Shown one piece after another: positions 12,440 through 24,700 of a DNA stretch of 64,000 nucleotides; the first letter of the stretch is position 1; each line of letters starts with the position of its first letter. A model generated the notes under the pieces. It did no database searches. It was given only the letters and a program-made list of their open reading frames with translations, and had not been told where the DNA came from. The stretch is from positions 29,951,732 to 30,015,731 of the forward strand of contig NC_088304.1 in the NCBI RefSeq assembly GCF_032854445.1. The letters run 5' to 3'. This stretch comes from Liolophura sinensis. Taxonomy: Eukaryota > Mollusca > Polyplacophora > Chitonida > Chitonidae. A program made the translations under genes and the position numbers.

Positions 12440-13150
12440 AGACAGCTGGAGGTCATAAGATGAATGGTCATGATCCTGGGGCTGGAGGACTTGAGGATGA
12501 ACGGTCATGATCCTGGGGCTGGAGGTCTTGAGGATGAACGGTCATGATCCTGAGGCTGGAGGTCTTGAGGATGAACAGTCATGATCCTGAATGGTCATGA
12601 TCCTGGGGCTGGAGAACTTGAGGATGAACGGTCATGATCTTGGGGCTGGAGGTCTTGAGGATGAACGACCATGATCCTGAACGGTCATGATCCTGGGGCT
12701 GGAGGTCTTGAGGATGAACGGTCATGGTCTTGGGGCTGGAGGTCTTGAGGATGAAAGGGTCATGATCCTGGGGCTTGAGATCTTGAGGATGAACGGTCAT
12801 GATCCTGAACGGTCATAATCCTGGGGCTGGAGGTCTTGAGAATGAACGGTCATGATCCTGGGGCTTGAGGTCTTGAGGATGAAAGGTCATGATTCTGGGG
12901 CTGGAGGTCTTGAGAATGAATGATCATGATTCTGGGGCTTGAGGTCTTGAGGATGAATGGTCATGATCCTGGGGCTGGAGGTCTTGAGGATGAACGGTCA
13001 TGATCCTGGGGCTTGAGGTCTTGAGGATGAAAGGTCATGATCCAGGGGCCGGAGGTCTTAAGGATGAATGGTCATCATCCTGGGGCTGGAGGTTTTGCGA
13101 ATGAAAGGTCATGATCCAGGGGCCGGAGGTCTTGAGGATGAACGGTCATG
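12440..13150. repeat. 37-bp minisatellite, about 19 copies with length variants
   Basis: The unit is built on GGTCATGATCCTGGGGCTGG and AGGTCTTGAGGATGAAC. Some places carry an extra short GATCCTGAACGGTCATGATC insert, so the array is heterogeneous. Confidence 0.93.
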
Positions 13151-13604
13151 CTGTTGCTTACAAAGTTTTGTAGGCCTTATGCTTCCTTTAACAGTCCTCA
13201 GTTCTAGGCAAGCCTGAAGTCTGGCACACTGGTGGGTAAATTGTCAATTGTGCACAGTGTTGCCATGTGTCTTGGCAAGATTTGACATTAAAAGCAAAGA
13301 ACACACTAGCATGAAGTACATGTCAGATGGACCATGAAATATTGTCCAGGAAAATAGTTTGATTTATTTCTTTTTAGAATATTTTTTGACCTGGTAAAAT
13401 ACATTTACAATTTTGGATTCTACTGTGGCCTTTTCTTGCCATATTGGGACCAGTGATGTCACTTCATGTTTTGCCACTTGACACACATAGACTGCTATAT
13501 TTCATCATTCAAAATTCATCATCATTTAGAGCTATGAACGCATTCAACCAATGTACCTTAAAACAAACTATTTCAAGCCAAACACATTGCTGTGACATCA
13601 CCAA

Positions 13605-14208
13605 TGCCCTCTGGGTTCCAACAGACCACCATAGAATCCTGTGTTTTGTCACTGATACCCTCTGGGTCCCAACAGACCACCATAGAATCCTGTGTTTTGT
13701 CACTGATACCCTCTGGGTCCCAACAGACCACCATAGAATCCTGTGTTTTGTCACTGATACCCTCTGGGTCCCAACAGACCACCATAGAATCCTATGTTTT
13801 GTCACTGATACCCTCTGGGTCCCAACAGACCACCATAGAATCCTGTGTTTTGTCACTGATACCCTCTGGGTCCCAACAGACCACCATAGAATCCTGTGTT
13901 TTGTCACTGATACCCTCTGGGTCCCAACAGACCACCATAGAATCCTGTGTTTTGTCACTGATACCCTCTGGGTCCCAACAGACCACCATAGAATCCTGTG
14001 TTTTGTCACTAATACCCTCTGGGTCCCAACAGACCACCATATAATCCTGTGTTTTGTCACTGATACCCTCTGGGTCCCAACAGACCACCATATAATCCTG
14101 TGTTTTGTCACTGATACCCTCTGGGTCCCAACAGACCACCATAGAATCCTGTGTTTTGTCACTGATACCCTCTGGGTCCCAACAGACCACCATAGAATCC
14201 TATGTTTT
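13605..14208. repeat. 51-bp minisatellite, 12 copies
   Basis: Nearly identical units with CCCTCTGGGTCCCAACAGAC and CACCATAGAATCCTGTGTTT. The unit is 3 x 17 nt and stop-free in several frames, so it produces long artificial open frames on both strands. High identity suggests recent expansion. Confidence 0.95.
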
Positions 14209-14229
14209 AAGTGCATTTTAGTCGGTTAG

Positions 14230-17200
14230 AAAAAAAAATTTTAAAAAATCTATTTTCCTGGATTGTGTTTAATGGTCTTTCGTCTGATATATACTTTATT
14301 TCAGTGTTTTCTTTGCCTTTAAGAAAGGGAAAAATGAAGAATCGGGTGCTGTGTCTAGTGCTGCTAGTAAGATGTTCATAGCTAGTGAAAAGTAATCTCT
14401 TCAATGAATTGACATCCTCTAGCACGGGACAGTACACAATTCTTGACCATTGTTGGACAATGTAGTTTATAGGCACGATGTCGCTGTCATTGTTACATGT
14501 AATTCGGTATCCAATCCTGATGTTGTTTTGGCTCCCCCATATGCTTTTAACCGAACTTGGACATATCGTAACTTAATTAAAGTTTTATCACTAGTGCCGC
14601 TAGACGTCGTATTATAGGTTTAGCCGTCTCCTGGAAATTAGATCTAAAGATTCATGTAACAGTTTGACCTAATACATTTGACATAATATCAGTGATGTGC
14701 TATTATTCAAGAGTGCCGAGGACTCCCAATTTCAGAAGATTTTGCCGTGGTCATCTAAGTTTTCTTCATTTTCTCTATCAGTGTTTCCTTTGTATAGACA
14801 TTTCTTTTTTCTTTTTGTATTATTACATTTTGTGCAGTTAAAAACAGTTTTGAGGTATTTTTGTACATATGTGTATAGTTCAGTCAGGTAAATCAGTATC
14901 AATATCATTTGGTTTTATACTTTCCGTGTAGTTCTTGTTTTGTGTGTATGATTTTTTTTTAAGTCATTTGTGTTTTTTTATCTTGTCCATAATTTATCAT
15001 TTGCCATGAACCTGCCCAGGCAATGGGCATCATTCTGTAAACTGATTACATTTAAAGGGAGATAACTGCACACTTATAAATTTCTAGCAATGATCCGCAG
15101 CAACTGTGGATTGTTATTTTGTGCGGTTGAGCATAAGTAATGTTCTGGTTGAATTGGGTGTCGATGGAAGCTGCAACATCTACACTAATGAGAGAAATTT
15201 ATGCAGCATGTAAACTGCTGGAAACATTGCCCCAATCAGCTGTCTTGCTCAACCCATAAACATGATTGATGTAGTAAGGGAAAAGCGTTCACCACCAAGC
15301 AAATCTTCCTCTAGAGTCAATATGGCAAAACAGATATGGTTTAAAAGTGGGTCCATACAGCTGGAGGTCAAGTAATGCTCTCTATAGCAGATGTTGGAAG
15401 TACAGCTGGTTACTGTAGACTAAAGCTGACAACTTCATACTGCAAGTACTATATAATCAGTAATTAAGAATCCCTTTGAAAGAATTTACCGTGTACAGTT
15501 TTCTGTACCGTTGCATCAAAAGTAACTTGAATCATCTGTTTTGTGTAGAACCGTGCAGGTCATGACAGTGCTTCACACACAGGAACTTGATGTGAAATCT
15601 TGTAGAATGTCATTAGGTTAGGTCATGACTATTTACCAAGGTGATGCAAGATGCAGCATCAGGCACAAAATACGACTCGAAAATGGGCCCTTGATGTACA
15701 TTCTGTGATTATAATGTTATAATTTGTGACGTTTGAAATACTGTGGCGTGAAGTCCTGTAAATGCAAAAGGCTATTATGCTATCATGGCCAGACATAACT
15801 TTGCAAAGATTGTTATGTTGTTGCATGTGACGTCAGACTAACACACCAGGACATACTGTAAAGGTCTGAAGAGGTAATGTGGCTGCCTTGATGATAATTA
15901 TATAATTATCGAGAGCAAAGTCTGTTGATGGGGTGATTCATGTGTCTGTGCGCAGGCACCCACTACATCAATTAAACGAGTGGTGTAATTTTCATTTGTT
16001 CCTTGCCAAATTAATGAATTTGATGTACTGGGTCACAAATTGTATATATCCTATTTATCCCACAATTTATTTTGAACGAACGTAGGTGGTTAATAGTGTA
16101 GACAATGTCTGTTTGTTTTGACAAGTATGTAAATGAGATGCATGCTGATATGAATACATGTGAAATGTCTGAAAGCGCTTCACACATTTCACTGAATATA
16201 GTTTTCGAAAACATTGAAGAAATCTGTGATTTCTGTGTTTAGAAGACATATCACATCCCATCAGTTTCGATAAGATGACAAGCTTGCATTTTTTTTGAAA
16301 ATATCAGTATTAATAACAGCTTATTTGTCAAAACATTTGGCTCCAAAATTGCTATCTTTGCTATTGTTCACATTTCATGAATTTTATGCCTATCCAGTGT
16401 CCAAAAAAGTGAGGTGTTTGGTACAAAGAATCCTGTGTCACGGTGTAGAAGCATCGGTTAATGGGTTTTCATGGCATTAAGACTTCCAGCATGAGAAGCG
16501 ACACGTTTCATAGAAAAAATTATTGCGCAACATACATGTGCTATAGAGTAGAGTACTACGAAAACGCGTGTCAGGACAATAAGTGATCAGTACCCTGGCT
16601 TTTTTTTTTCATGGCATCAGACAATAGAAGTAGTCCAGTATGCAGTTTTTTTTCCCTGGATAAGCTTGTCAGTGAAAGGTGACCAATCAAAATTACGCTT
16701 TATTTACATAACGTGTGGAATGTTGAAAATGTACATTACTGTTGTATCATTGACATGGGAAATTATGGGATAAATATAGTTCTCTTACCCATGCAGTGTC
16801 AGAAACTGGTAGACCACCATGATTGTTTGAAAAAGCTTGTAGATTGAAAGTTCATTAGATATACAGAATAAGTAAAAGTTACAACATACTGCACATCAGT
16901 AGAGTACAACAGCTATAGCACCTGACTTTAGAATGCTTCTGCAAAGGATATAAATATTGTGTACTGTACTCAGATTTTCGTTGGCTGCCTCTCAAACATT
17001 CCCCCAGTTTGGTACAACGTTGAAATAAAATTAAGATGATGTTGAGGATGTATACTTTTTTTTTTGAATTGTGTACAAAGTATAGTGTGTATGTGCAGGT
17101 GATGTGTCTGGACTGACACTAATACATGTGTCAGTATATCTCTTATACAGCATGCCTTAGACTTCATGGACCACGAATGCGGGTCTTAAAGACAAATATA

Positions 17201-18322
17201 GTCTGTAAAAACTCCTCCTTTTTTATGATGTGTGATTAAAACTGGATTTGGAAACAGAAAGTCCACTCTACATGTACGTTATTAACATGTCAGTAAGTTG
17301 CCATTCTGTTATAGATGACGCTGTAGCTGTTAGCTATAGGCTAGTCAGCCTTATAGTTACCCGTGTCCGTTTAAAAGTAACCACCTGCCCTAATAAGACA
17401 TCCACCTCATCCTCCCCTGTTCCCTTGACATTTAATCTTGATCACCCTCCCACTCGTACAGTACTCTAATCCAGCTATGTGCACCGGTAGGCTTGTGTGT
17501 TCTGTAACCAGAAACAGTGTTGTGGTTGTTGTATGTACAGTTAACTGCATGATTGAATTGAAAGTACGTGTCACTTGTGCGTCAGTTTGGCACATGTTTA
17601 CATTGTTGGTAACATGACAGTAACGAAGGCTAATCTGAAACTCCAAATAAATCCAATAAATTTTCTAAGAATTTGAATATAACTGTCCTGTTGTACATGT
17701 TTATATAATTTGATGATTATTAATTGAAACCAGCAATCATGACTGTACTTTAAACATCGTTAATTGATTGGTCACCAGAGTGGTGTTGGCCTAGACGATT
17801 TGGCATCTCCGGAGCGAGTTGTTAAGATGTAGCCTAGCATAAATGTAGCCATTCTTATGTTCCTGATGTTCTTGATAACCTTCACAGTCAATTATTATTT
17901 GGCATTGAGGCCAATACAGCAACCCTCTGGGCTATACCCAGGTGCTGTGAAACTCTTAATGATATACATGTATATGCTGTGACTCAGTCGTGCATTGATG
18001 TACCTAACAGGGTATTCCAGTGAGGCAACACAACACACTAAATCCATGTAACTTCACAATTAGACTGTCCTGTTACATGTTCTTGCAGGAAAATACCAGT
18101 GTTTTTCAGGAATGATAAATCTTAAAAGCATTTTACATGTACTGTCTTTTTATCATTACTATACTGTTAGCCAGGTGCCTGGGCAGGCGGTCAGGTCCGT
18201 CAGCCAGGTCCCAGTCTGACAAAGATGTCCTACGTGTATGATAATCACACATATAGGACAATGGTATGGAGCAATTGTACAAAATATTGTACAACAACGT
18301 ACGATAAAAAAAAATGATGTAC
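14230..18322. other. Intergenic region between convergent USP32 and SUPT6H
   Basis: About 4 kb without a conserved ORF or recognised repeat on either strand. AATAAA words occur near 17645-17660. The similar non-repeat gaps 11061-11394 and 11748-12439 are also empty. Confidence 0.55.
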
Positions 18323-18438
18323 GCTGCTTTGTGACTGAAGTCTTCCGAGCATTTTTAGTGCACTACACCATGCCATTGACGCTGCTTTGTGTCTGAAGTC
18401 TTCCATGTGTTTGTACTGCACTACACCATGCCATTGAG
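18323..18438. repeat. 58-bp tandem duplication
   Basis: Two copies starting GCTGCTTTGTG and ending ACACCATGCCATTGA, at 18323 and 18381. Intergenic. Confidence 0.85.
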
Positions 18439-18584
18439 TGTTACATGAAAAACACATACATGAGAATGAAATAATGTTGAAAGTAAGGTTTAACTGATGT
18501 TTCAGGCCATTTACAGCAACATTTTTCTTACATGATGGCTTATTTAAGGATGTCGGTGATTTACATTTGGAGTGCATACAAGAG

Positions 18585-18918
18585 TGAGCGATTAAGTGCT
18601 TGGGGGTTTAACCTCGTACTCAACAATTTTTCAGTCATATGACAACGAAGGAATCTTTAGGGTGCATGTACTTGTAATGTGCCTCCTTGTTGCAGGACGG
18701 ATTTCCACCGCTCTTTTATTTAGTGCTGCTTCACTGGGACGCCTTACTGATGGCAAGTAAGCCCGCTCCGCCCGAGCCATTATACTGATATGGGTCAACT
18801 AGTCGTTGCACTATCCCCTTCATGCTGAACGCCAAGCGAGGAAGTTACAACTTCCTCTTTTAAAGTCTTAGGTGTGACTCGATCAAGGATTGATCCTGGA
18901 TCTACCGGTCCCGAAGGT
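18585..18918 (-). mobile_element. SINE family 2, truncated head
   Basis: Minus-strand copy ending in the TTAAACCCCCAAGCACTT type tail, about 90% like the copy at 47039. The flanks CATACAAGAG (18575-18584) and CATACAGGAG (18919-18928) look like a target-site duplication with one mismatch. Confidence 0.8.
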
Positions 18919-18929
18919 CATACAGGAGA

Positions 18930-20020
18930 TGGAAAGACATGACAGAAACTTCAGGGAATCACGAAGACGATTTTCACCAACAGTTTATTGGCATTTTGAT
19001 ATTTACAGTCACATTTACAAAAAAAAATATTTGAACAGCATGATCGATGAGAATGCAACTCTATACATTCTTTAAGCCTTCCATGAACCGACAGCTCCCA
19101 GGGTGTAAGAACTGCCATGAAACATTGCTATTTCCTTGACAACAAATGCCAGATACACTGCACTTACATTTGCAGCCACAATCAACCACTTAAACTGTAT
19201 GGTAGCTTTTCCAAAACCTTTGACGAAGAGAACCTCTTCAAATTCAGGAGAAATGTACATTACACATTTTTTTTTCTTCTTCATAAATTGAAAATAACTT
19301 AAGAATCGCATACGTGTACTTATATATAAAAAAGTTTTGGAGTTGTAGTTTTAATGAGAGAATTAATCAACTCGGAGGAACGCACAGACACTGGTCGAGT
19401 TCTCGTACGAAACAGAGGATGACAAAGGTACAAAGGATTTCCTTCAGCGTATTACCATGCAGATTCGTGTACATGTATGTGACTACTGTTCGGTAACAAT
19501 ATGACGTATCAGAATCTTTACGTGAACATTCACAATGCAGCAGTCAAGCAGTCATGCTTTCTGATACCATATATTTAAGTCGGCTCTGTTGAAGTTTTGA
19601 CATCCATAAAGAATCAAGGCCTCTTTCAAAAACTAAAATTTAGCACCTGCCAATATATTCACTTGTGTTTAACTGTCCCACACAGAACTCGCGTGCTTCT
19701 GCCAAAATGCCAGGTCATGATTGTGGAGCTGGAAAAAGCATGTCATAGTACGCGGAGCTAATTTGTTATGAACAAAACACGTAATATGACATAAAGATCG
19801 ACATACTTCACAGCTGATGGTGATTTCCAATCTCATCTATGAATAATCATTAGAGAATGATATCACATGTACAGGTTTTTCCAGTTTTTTGAGCCTTTAT
19901 GATTAGGCCTGATATTACATGATCTTTTACATGTATTCAGGCAGCTAAGGCCACGAAAGACAGCAGTTGGCTGTACACAAACAAAGGGATGGGAGGTAAT
20001 TCTGTTCTGAGTGATATCCC
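18930..20020 (-). other. SUPT6H: Probable SUPT6H 3' UTR and convergent gene end
   Basis: Downstream of the SUPT6H stop on the minus strand there is no further coding block. AATAAA on the minus strand lies at 18984-18989 and ATTAAA at 19350-19355; either could mark polyadenylation. A SINE at 18585-18918 lies just beyond. Confidence 0.4.
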
Positions 20021-21714
20021 TCACCGCTCATCAATCAGTGGGGTCGCATCCCCTCTGGGCGAGTCCATTGGGCTGGCAGAAGGGTGAGCACGTGGACTCT
20101 GTCCAGACCGAGGGGTGGCAGGTTTCCTGGCACGATGTTTGGCCCATTGAGCAGCTGCCTTTGCCCAGTCGGTGCCAGCAGTGGAGGTCTGCTGGCTTGG
20201 GTGCTGGCGTGGGGTCTGGGCCGCTGGTGTCCTGGGTGTTGCCCCAGGCCAGCCAGAGCGAGGGGTGGGCTGGTAGGAAGGCGTGGCGGCCATCTGGTGG
20301 GCGGGAGTGCCTTGCACATTCTGACTGGTGTGGTAAGACGGGGTCATCAAGGGTGTCATCATAGGAGTGGAGGCGGGCTGTAAACACACAACATGGTACG
20401 ATAGCTTATACTTCTATACATATTTCCCAGACCATTTACTTGGATTCGGAAAGCGATCCTAATAAACCTGACACATATCTGAATCCAAAACCCATGCTTG
20501 AGCCAGCCATACATGGATTTGAACACTAGCCCTCGGCAGCCAGAACCTAATGTAAGTTCGTCGACTGGCTAGGATTAATTATCTCTTGATTAATGAAGTG
20601 GTGTGTGTTCAAACCCAGCTCAACTATGGTGTTACATCAGGAATATTGTTATGTGCTTGTCGAAGGGCAGTGGTTTCTCTCAGCCTCTGTCTGAATTTCT
20701 CCACCTAAAAGTCTTACCATCAACACCTAAAGGAAAACATCTGGATTCTTGCATTTCAACACCAAGCAAATAAATGATTAAAAAGTGTATCCATAATTTT
20801 GGTCAATGGGGGCTCCACATATTAATGGCAATTTCCAGCTGTAATGATCATGAATGAACATACACAGTTCCAATGTAAACAAAACTTCTCTGAACAGTTT
20901 AAACATACGGTGCAAACAATACATGTATCTTTCTATTTTCTCAGAAGAGACCCTTGTAGGCCAGCATGAATGAGCCAACAACAGAAGTAACACAGGTAGT
21001 CTTGCCACCCTATATACTCTTACCCTATAGCTGTAACCACCGCTGTAACCGCCTGCGAAGTTCGAGGAGTTGCCGAACTGCTGAGGCGTCGCTCCAGCCA
21101 CTTGTGCTAACGTGTTGTAAATGTTGCTAGGGAGACCTGCTGCAGCTCGCTGAATGGTTGCTGGGTCAACAGCTGAAAGGTCAAAGGTTACGAGTTATAC
21201 ACTTAAAACTCCCACATACACAAACATGTTATAAAATATGTTAGAAACATAATGATACAGTTAAAGACATGGCCTGTTAATTTGAAACAGATACTATTGA
21301 GCAGTTTAGGGCCAGGAGAGTTAAGTCTAAGCCCCTTTCCTTCATATTCTTGACCATTCAAGAGACTTAAAATGACATCACAAAACCTTTGCTGTGAATA
21401 AGGCATCACAGAAAAACAAGTACATTTACTAAATACTCCGTAGATTACTCCCCAGCTACATTGTGTCATTGTATATTACAAAGCAGTAGTTTCACTTTCC
21501 CGCTCCACAAATGCAGACATTTCCTGAAACTTAACAAGACAGGATGACTTACTCTGCAGATTTATCCCCCCTACTTGAGGAGTTCTCCCGCTTGTCATGG
21601 GTGTTCTGGATGTGCCCGGTGTGCGGCCAGTTCCAGGCATGGGTGTTCTTGGGTTGGGGGTGCGGGCCCCAGGTGTTCTACCCATCATTGGAGTTCTGGA
21701 AGGAGTTCCGCTCA
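20021..21714 (-). CDS. SUPT6H: SPT6 exons 35-37: Thr-Pro-rich C-terminal tail
   Basis: Residues 1517-1738. Exon 35 (21714-21553) is a run of seven Arg-Thr-Pro triplets separated by Gly/Met/Pro/Ser spacers. Exon 36 has the conserved [14 protein letters not shown] block and a Gly/Tyr-rich end. Exon 37 has further TPR and TP motifs, then [12 protein letters not shown], matching the human DWGKMAEQW block, and the terminal [10 protein letters not shown]. The Thr-Pro sites are likely targets of proline-directed kinases. The RTP density in exon 35 exceeds what I recall for vertebrate SPT6. Confidence 0.93.
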
Positions 21715-24700
21715 CTAAAAACAACAAAAACATGGTGAAATAATTCCATAAATGTACTTGAATTAAAACACTAAGTTTCACTCCCATTTAGGATTTTTCA
21801 AACCATCTCATGCAAAACCCTGCAGGAGTCTCAAGTCACTGAATGTTACGAGACTGAAACTTTAACATATTCAAAACGCACTATCCAATATACCACACTC
21901 CATGACAACTGCAACTGGCTTTCAAAACAATGAATCATCTGTCACATACACTGCATGAAAACGTTGATACATGTAGTTCAGTTGGTAATGAGGTAGGTAC
22001 ACTGAGTCAGGAGTTTGAATTTCTTCCCAGGCAGTATAACTTACGCTAATCTTGACTGAAACAGTTTGAAATCATATCTATTTGATGTATTCCCAGACGA
22101 TGATTGCAACTGAAGAAGTATAGTCATCACTTTCAAAAGACATGAAAACACTCTTTCAGTACCTTGGTTTGCAACATCCATTGAACAATCAACAATATAC
22201 ATGTACAGTGTGCCATCACCTGAATCATGAAACTTACTTGGCACAGGGTCCCTGAAATGCTCTTTAAACCAGCGAATGAGGGAGCCTATAGAGTGGAAGT
22301 TCTGGCTTCTGTATCTGATCCCCTCGGGGTTGACTGTGACGTACTCGTAGTGGGGCTTCTTACGTGGCAGGTAACCCAACAAAAACTTTCCAGGAAATTG
22401 CTTACAACTGCTGAACACATATGGTATCCTGACAAAACAAGAGATGCAAACTGTTAGTGAGGCAGTGGCATGTGGAAACACAGCAAAGTTTACCTAATAT
22501 CACTTTGTGAATATTGACGATTTCAACAGCAGAGCTTGGTTGAAAGCAAAAATCTTGACAAATCGTAAACAAATTAGGACTTTTCTAAACTTGCGGGGAT
22601 TTTCTGAAACCTGGCCCTGGGTCAGAATGAACTCAAATTAAACTCAACAAAAATATAAGCACACGAAGCAATTTTATATTGTTAACTCTCAGTATTAAAT
22701 AACATGATTAATCAACAATAAACACGTAAGTATTCATTATCAATTGTGGTTTCAAATTCCACCAGATTTTCATATTTTAGGGCAATACTCAAGGAGCTAT
22801 GCGGGAAAACAGTCATCGGTAATAACTGTCAAGACAGATCGCACTTATCGTGATGCTAACTTTGGACAGACAAACGGTGGTTATGAGAGAACTTACCGTT
22901 TCACCATGTCCATTACATTTTTAACCATCAAACTAGACAACAGTTAGCAATCTACGACTAACATCAGTACCCTAAAATCCCTGACAGATTCTTCCTCAGA
23001 CACAGACACGTCATGCCATATCATACTGAGAAATTCTTCCTCAGACACAGACACGTCATGCCATATCATACTGAGAAATTCTCCCTCAGACACAGACATG
23101 TCATGCCATATCATACTGAGAAATTCTCCCTCAGACATAGACACGTCATGCCATATCATACTGAGAAATTCTCCCTCAGACACAGACATGTCATGCCATA
23201 TCATACTGAGAAATTCTCCCTCAGACATAGACATGTCATGCCATATCATACTGAGAAATTCTCCCTCAGACACAGACATGTCATGCCATATCATACTGAG
23301 AAATTCTTCCTCAGACATAGACATGTCATGCCATATCATACTGAGAAATTCTCCCTCAGACACAGACATGTCATGCCATATCATACTGAGAAATTCTTCC
23401 TCAGACACAGACATGTCATGCCATATCATACTGAGAAATTCTCCCTCAGACACAGACATGTCATGCCATATCATACTGAGAAATTCTCCCTCAGACACAG
23501 ACATGTCATGCCATATCATACCGAGAAATTCTCCCTCAGACACAGACATGTCATGCCATATCATACTGAGAAATTCTCCCTCAGACACAGACATGTCATG
23601 CCATATCATACTGAGAAATTCTCCCTCAGACATAGACATGTCATGCCATATCATACTGAGAAATTCTTCCTCAGACACAGACATGTCATGCCATATCATA
23701 TATGAATGTTATCTCAAATGGACAAATTTAACCTCAGACAAAGACATGTCGTGCCATATCATATACGCATGATATATCAATTGGACAAATTCCTCCTCAA
23801 ACACAAACGTCATGCCATATCATATACAAATGATATCTCAACTAGACATGTTATTTTATCACTTCTGTGAATTCCATATGTGGCTCTACCTGAACAATGT
23901 GTTTTAGTCCTTAAAATCTTTACAGTCTTCCAAATGAATCGTGTTTCCATAATAGCAATTTTGAAATATACTTTACTTGTGGAATTTCTTGAGGATTTAA
24001 GTTATGTCTTTAGAGACAGATGGTGTGGTGGGTACACTAAATCTCTGCACTGTCACTATCATTTAGTGATGCAATAAAGCAAACAGTGAAACAATAATTC
24101 TCAGACACACAAAGCATCCTTGATGACACACCTTGAAGGAGCCTTTTTCTTCTCGTCAATGAGAACTTTATCGAGGATTTCCCTCTTTCCGCCTTCAGAG
24201 TCCTTGAAGTACTTGAAATAGAGGATATCCCTGGCAAAGGCAGCCATGGGCTGGATGTGACGAGCTATGATCTCGTCAAGATCCTCAAACTCCTGTAAAA
24301 CAATAAATAAGTGCAAAATTTGGAAATGTGCTATCTGGACACACATAAATTAATACATATGTGCTTCATGCACACACTGCATGCTAGACAGAAGTAAAAA
24401 TAGTGAGGTATTCACACAGACCTCACAAAAATAGTGAGGTATTCACACAGACCTCACAAAAATAATGAGGTATTCACACAGACCTCACAAAAATCGTGAG
24501 GTATTCACACAGACATTACAAGAATAGTGAAGTATTCACACAGACCGCACAAAAATCGTGAGGTACTCACACAGACCTCACAAAAATAGTGAGGTATTCA
24601 CAGACATTACAAGAATAGTGAAGTATTCACACAGGCCGCACAAAAATCGTGAGGTATTCACACAGACCTCACAAAAATAATGAGGTACTCACACAGACCT

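Noticed and set aside
13444-14229. 261-codon and opposite-strand 235-codon open frames
   Set aside because: Produced by the stop-free 51-bp repeat on both strands. No start context, splice structure or homology.
14230-18322. Possible small gene between USP32 and SUPT6H
   Set aside because: Only frames under 80 codons without conserved motifs, in AT-rich sequence; nothing supports coding.
20011-20383. Plus-strand frames of about 100-117 codons
   Set aside because: Shadows of SUPT6H exon 37, a GC-richer Pro/Thr coding exon on the minus strand.
22944-23772. Long frames of 220-250 codons on both strands
   Set aside because: 45-bp unit (15 codons) without stops; they lie in SUPT6H intron 33.
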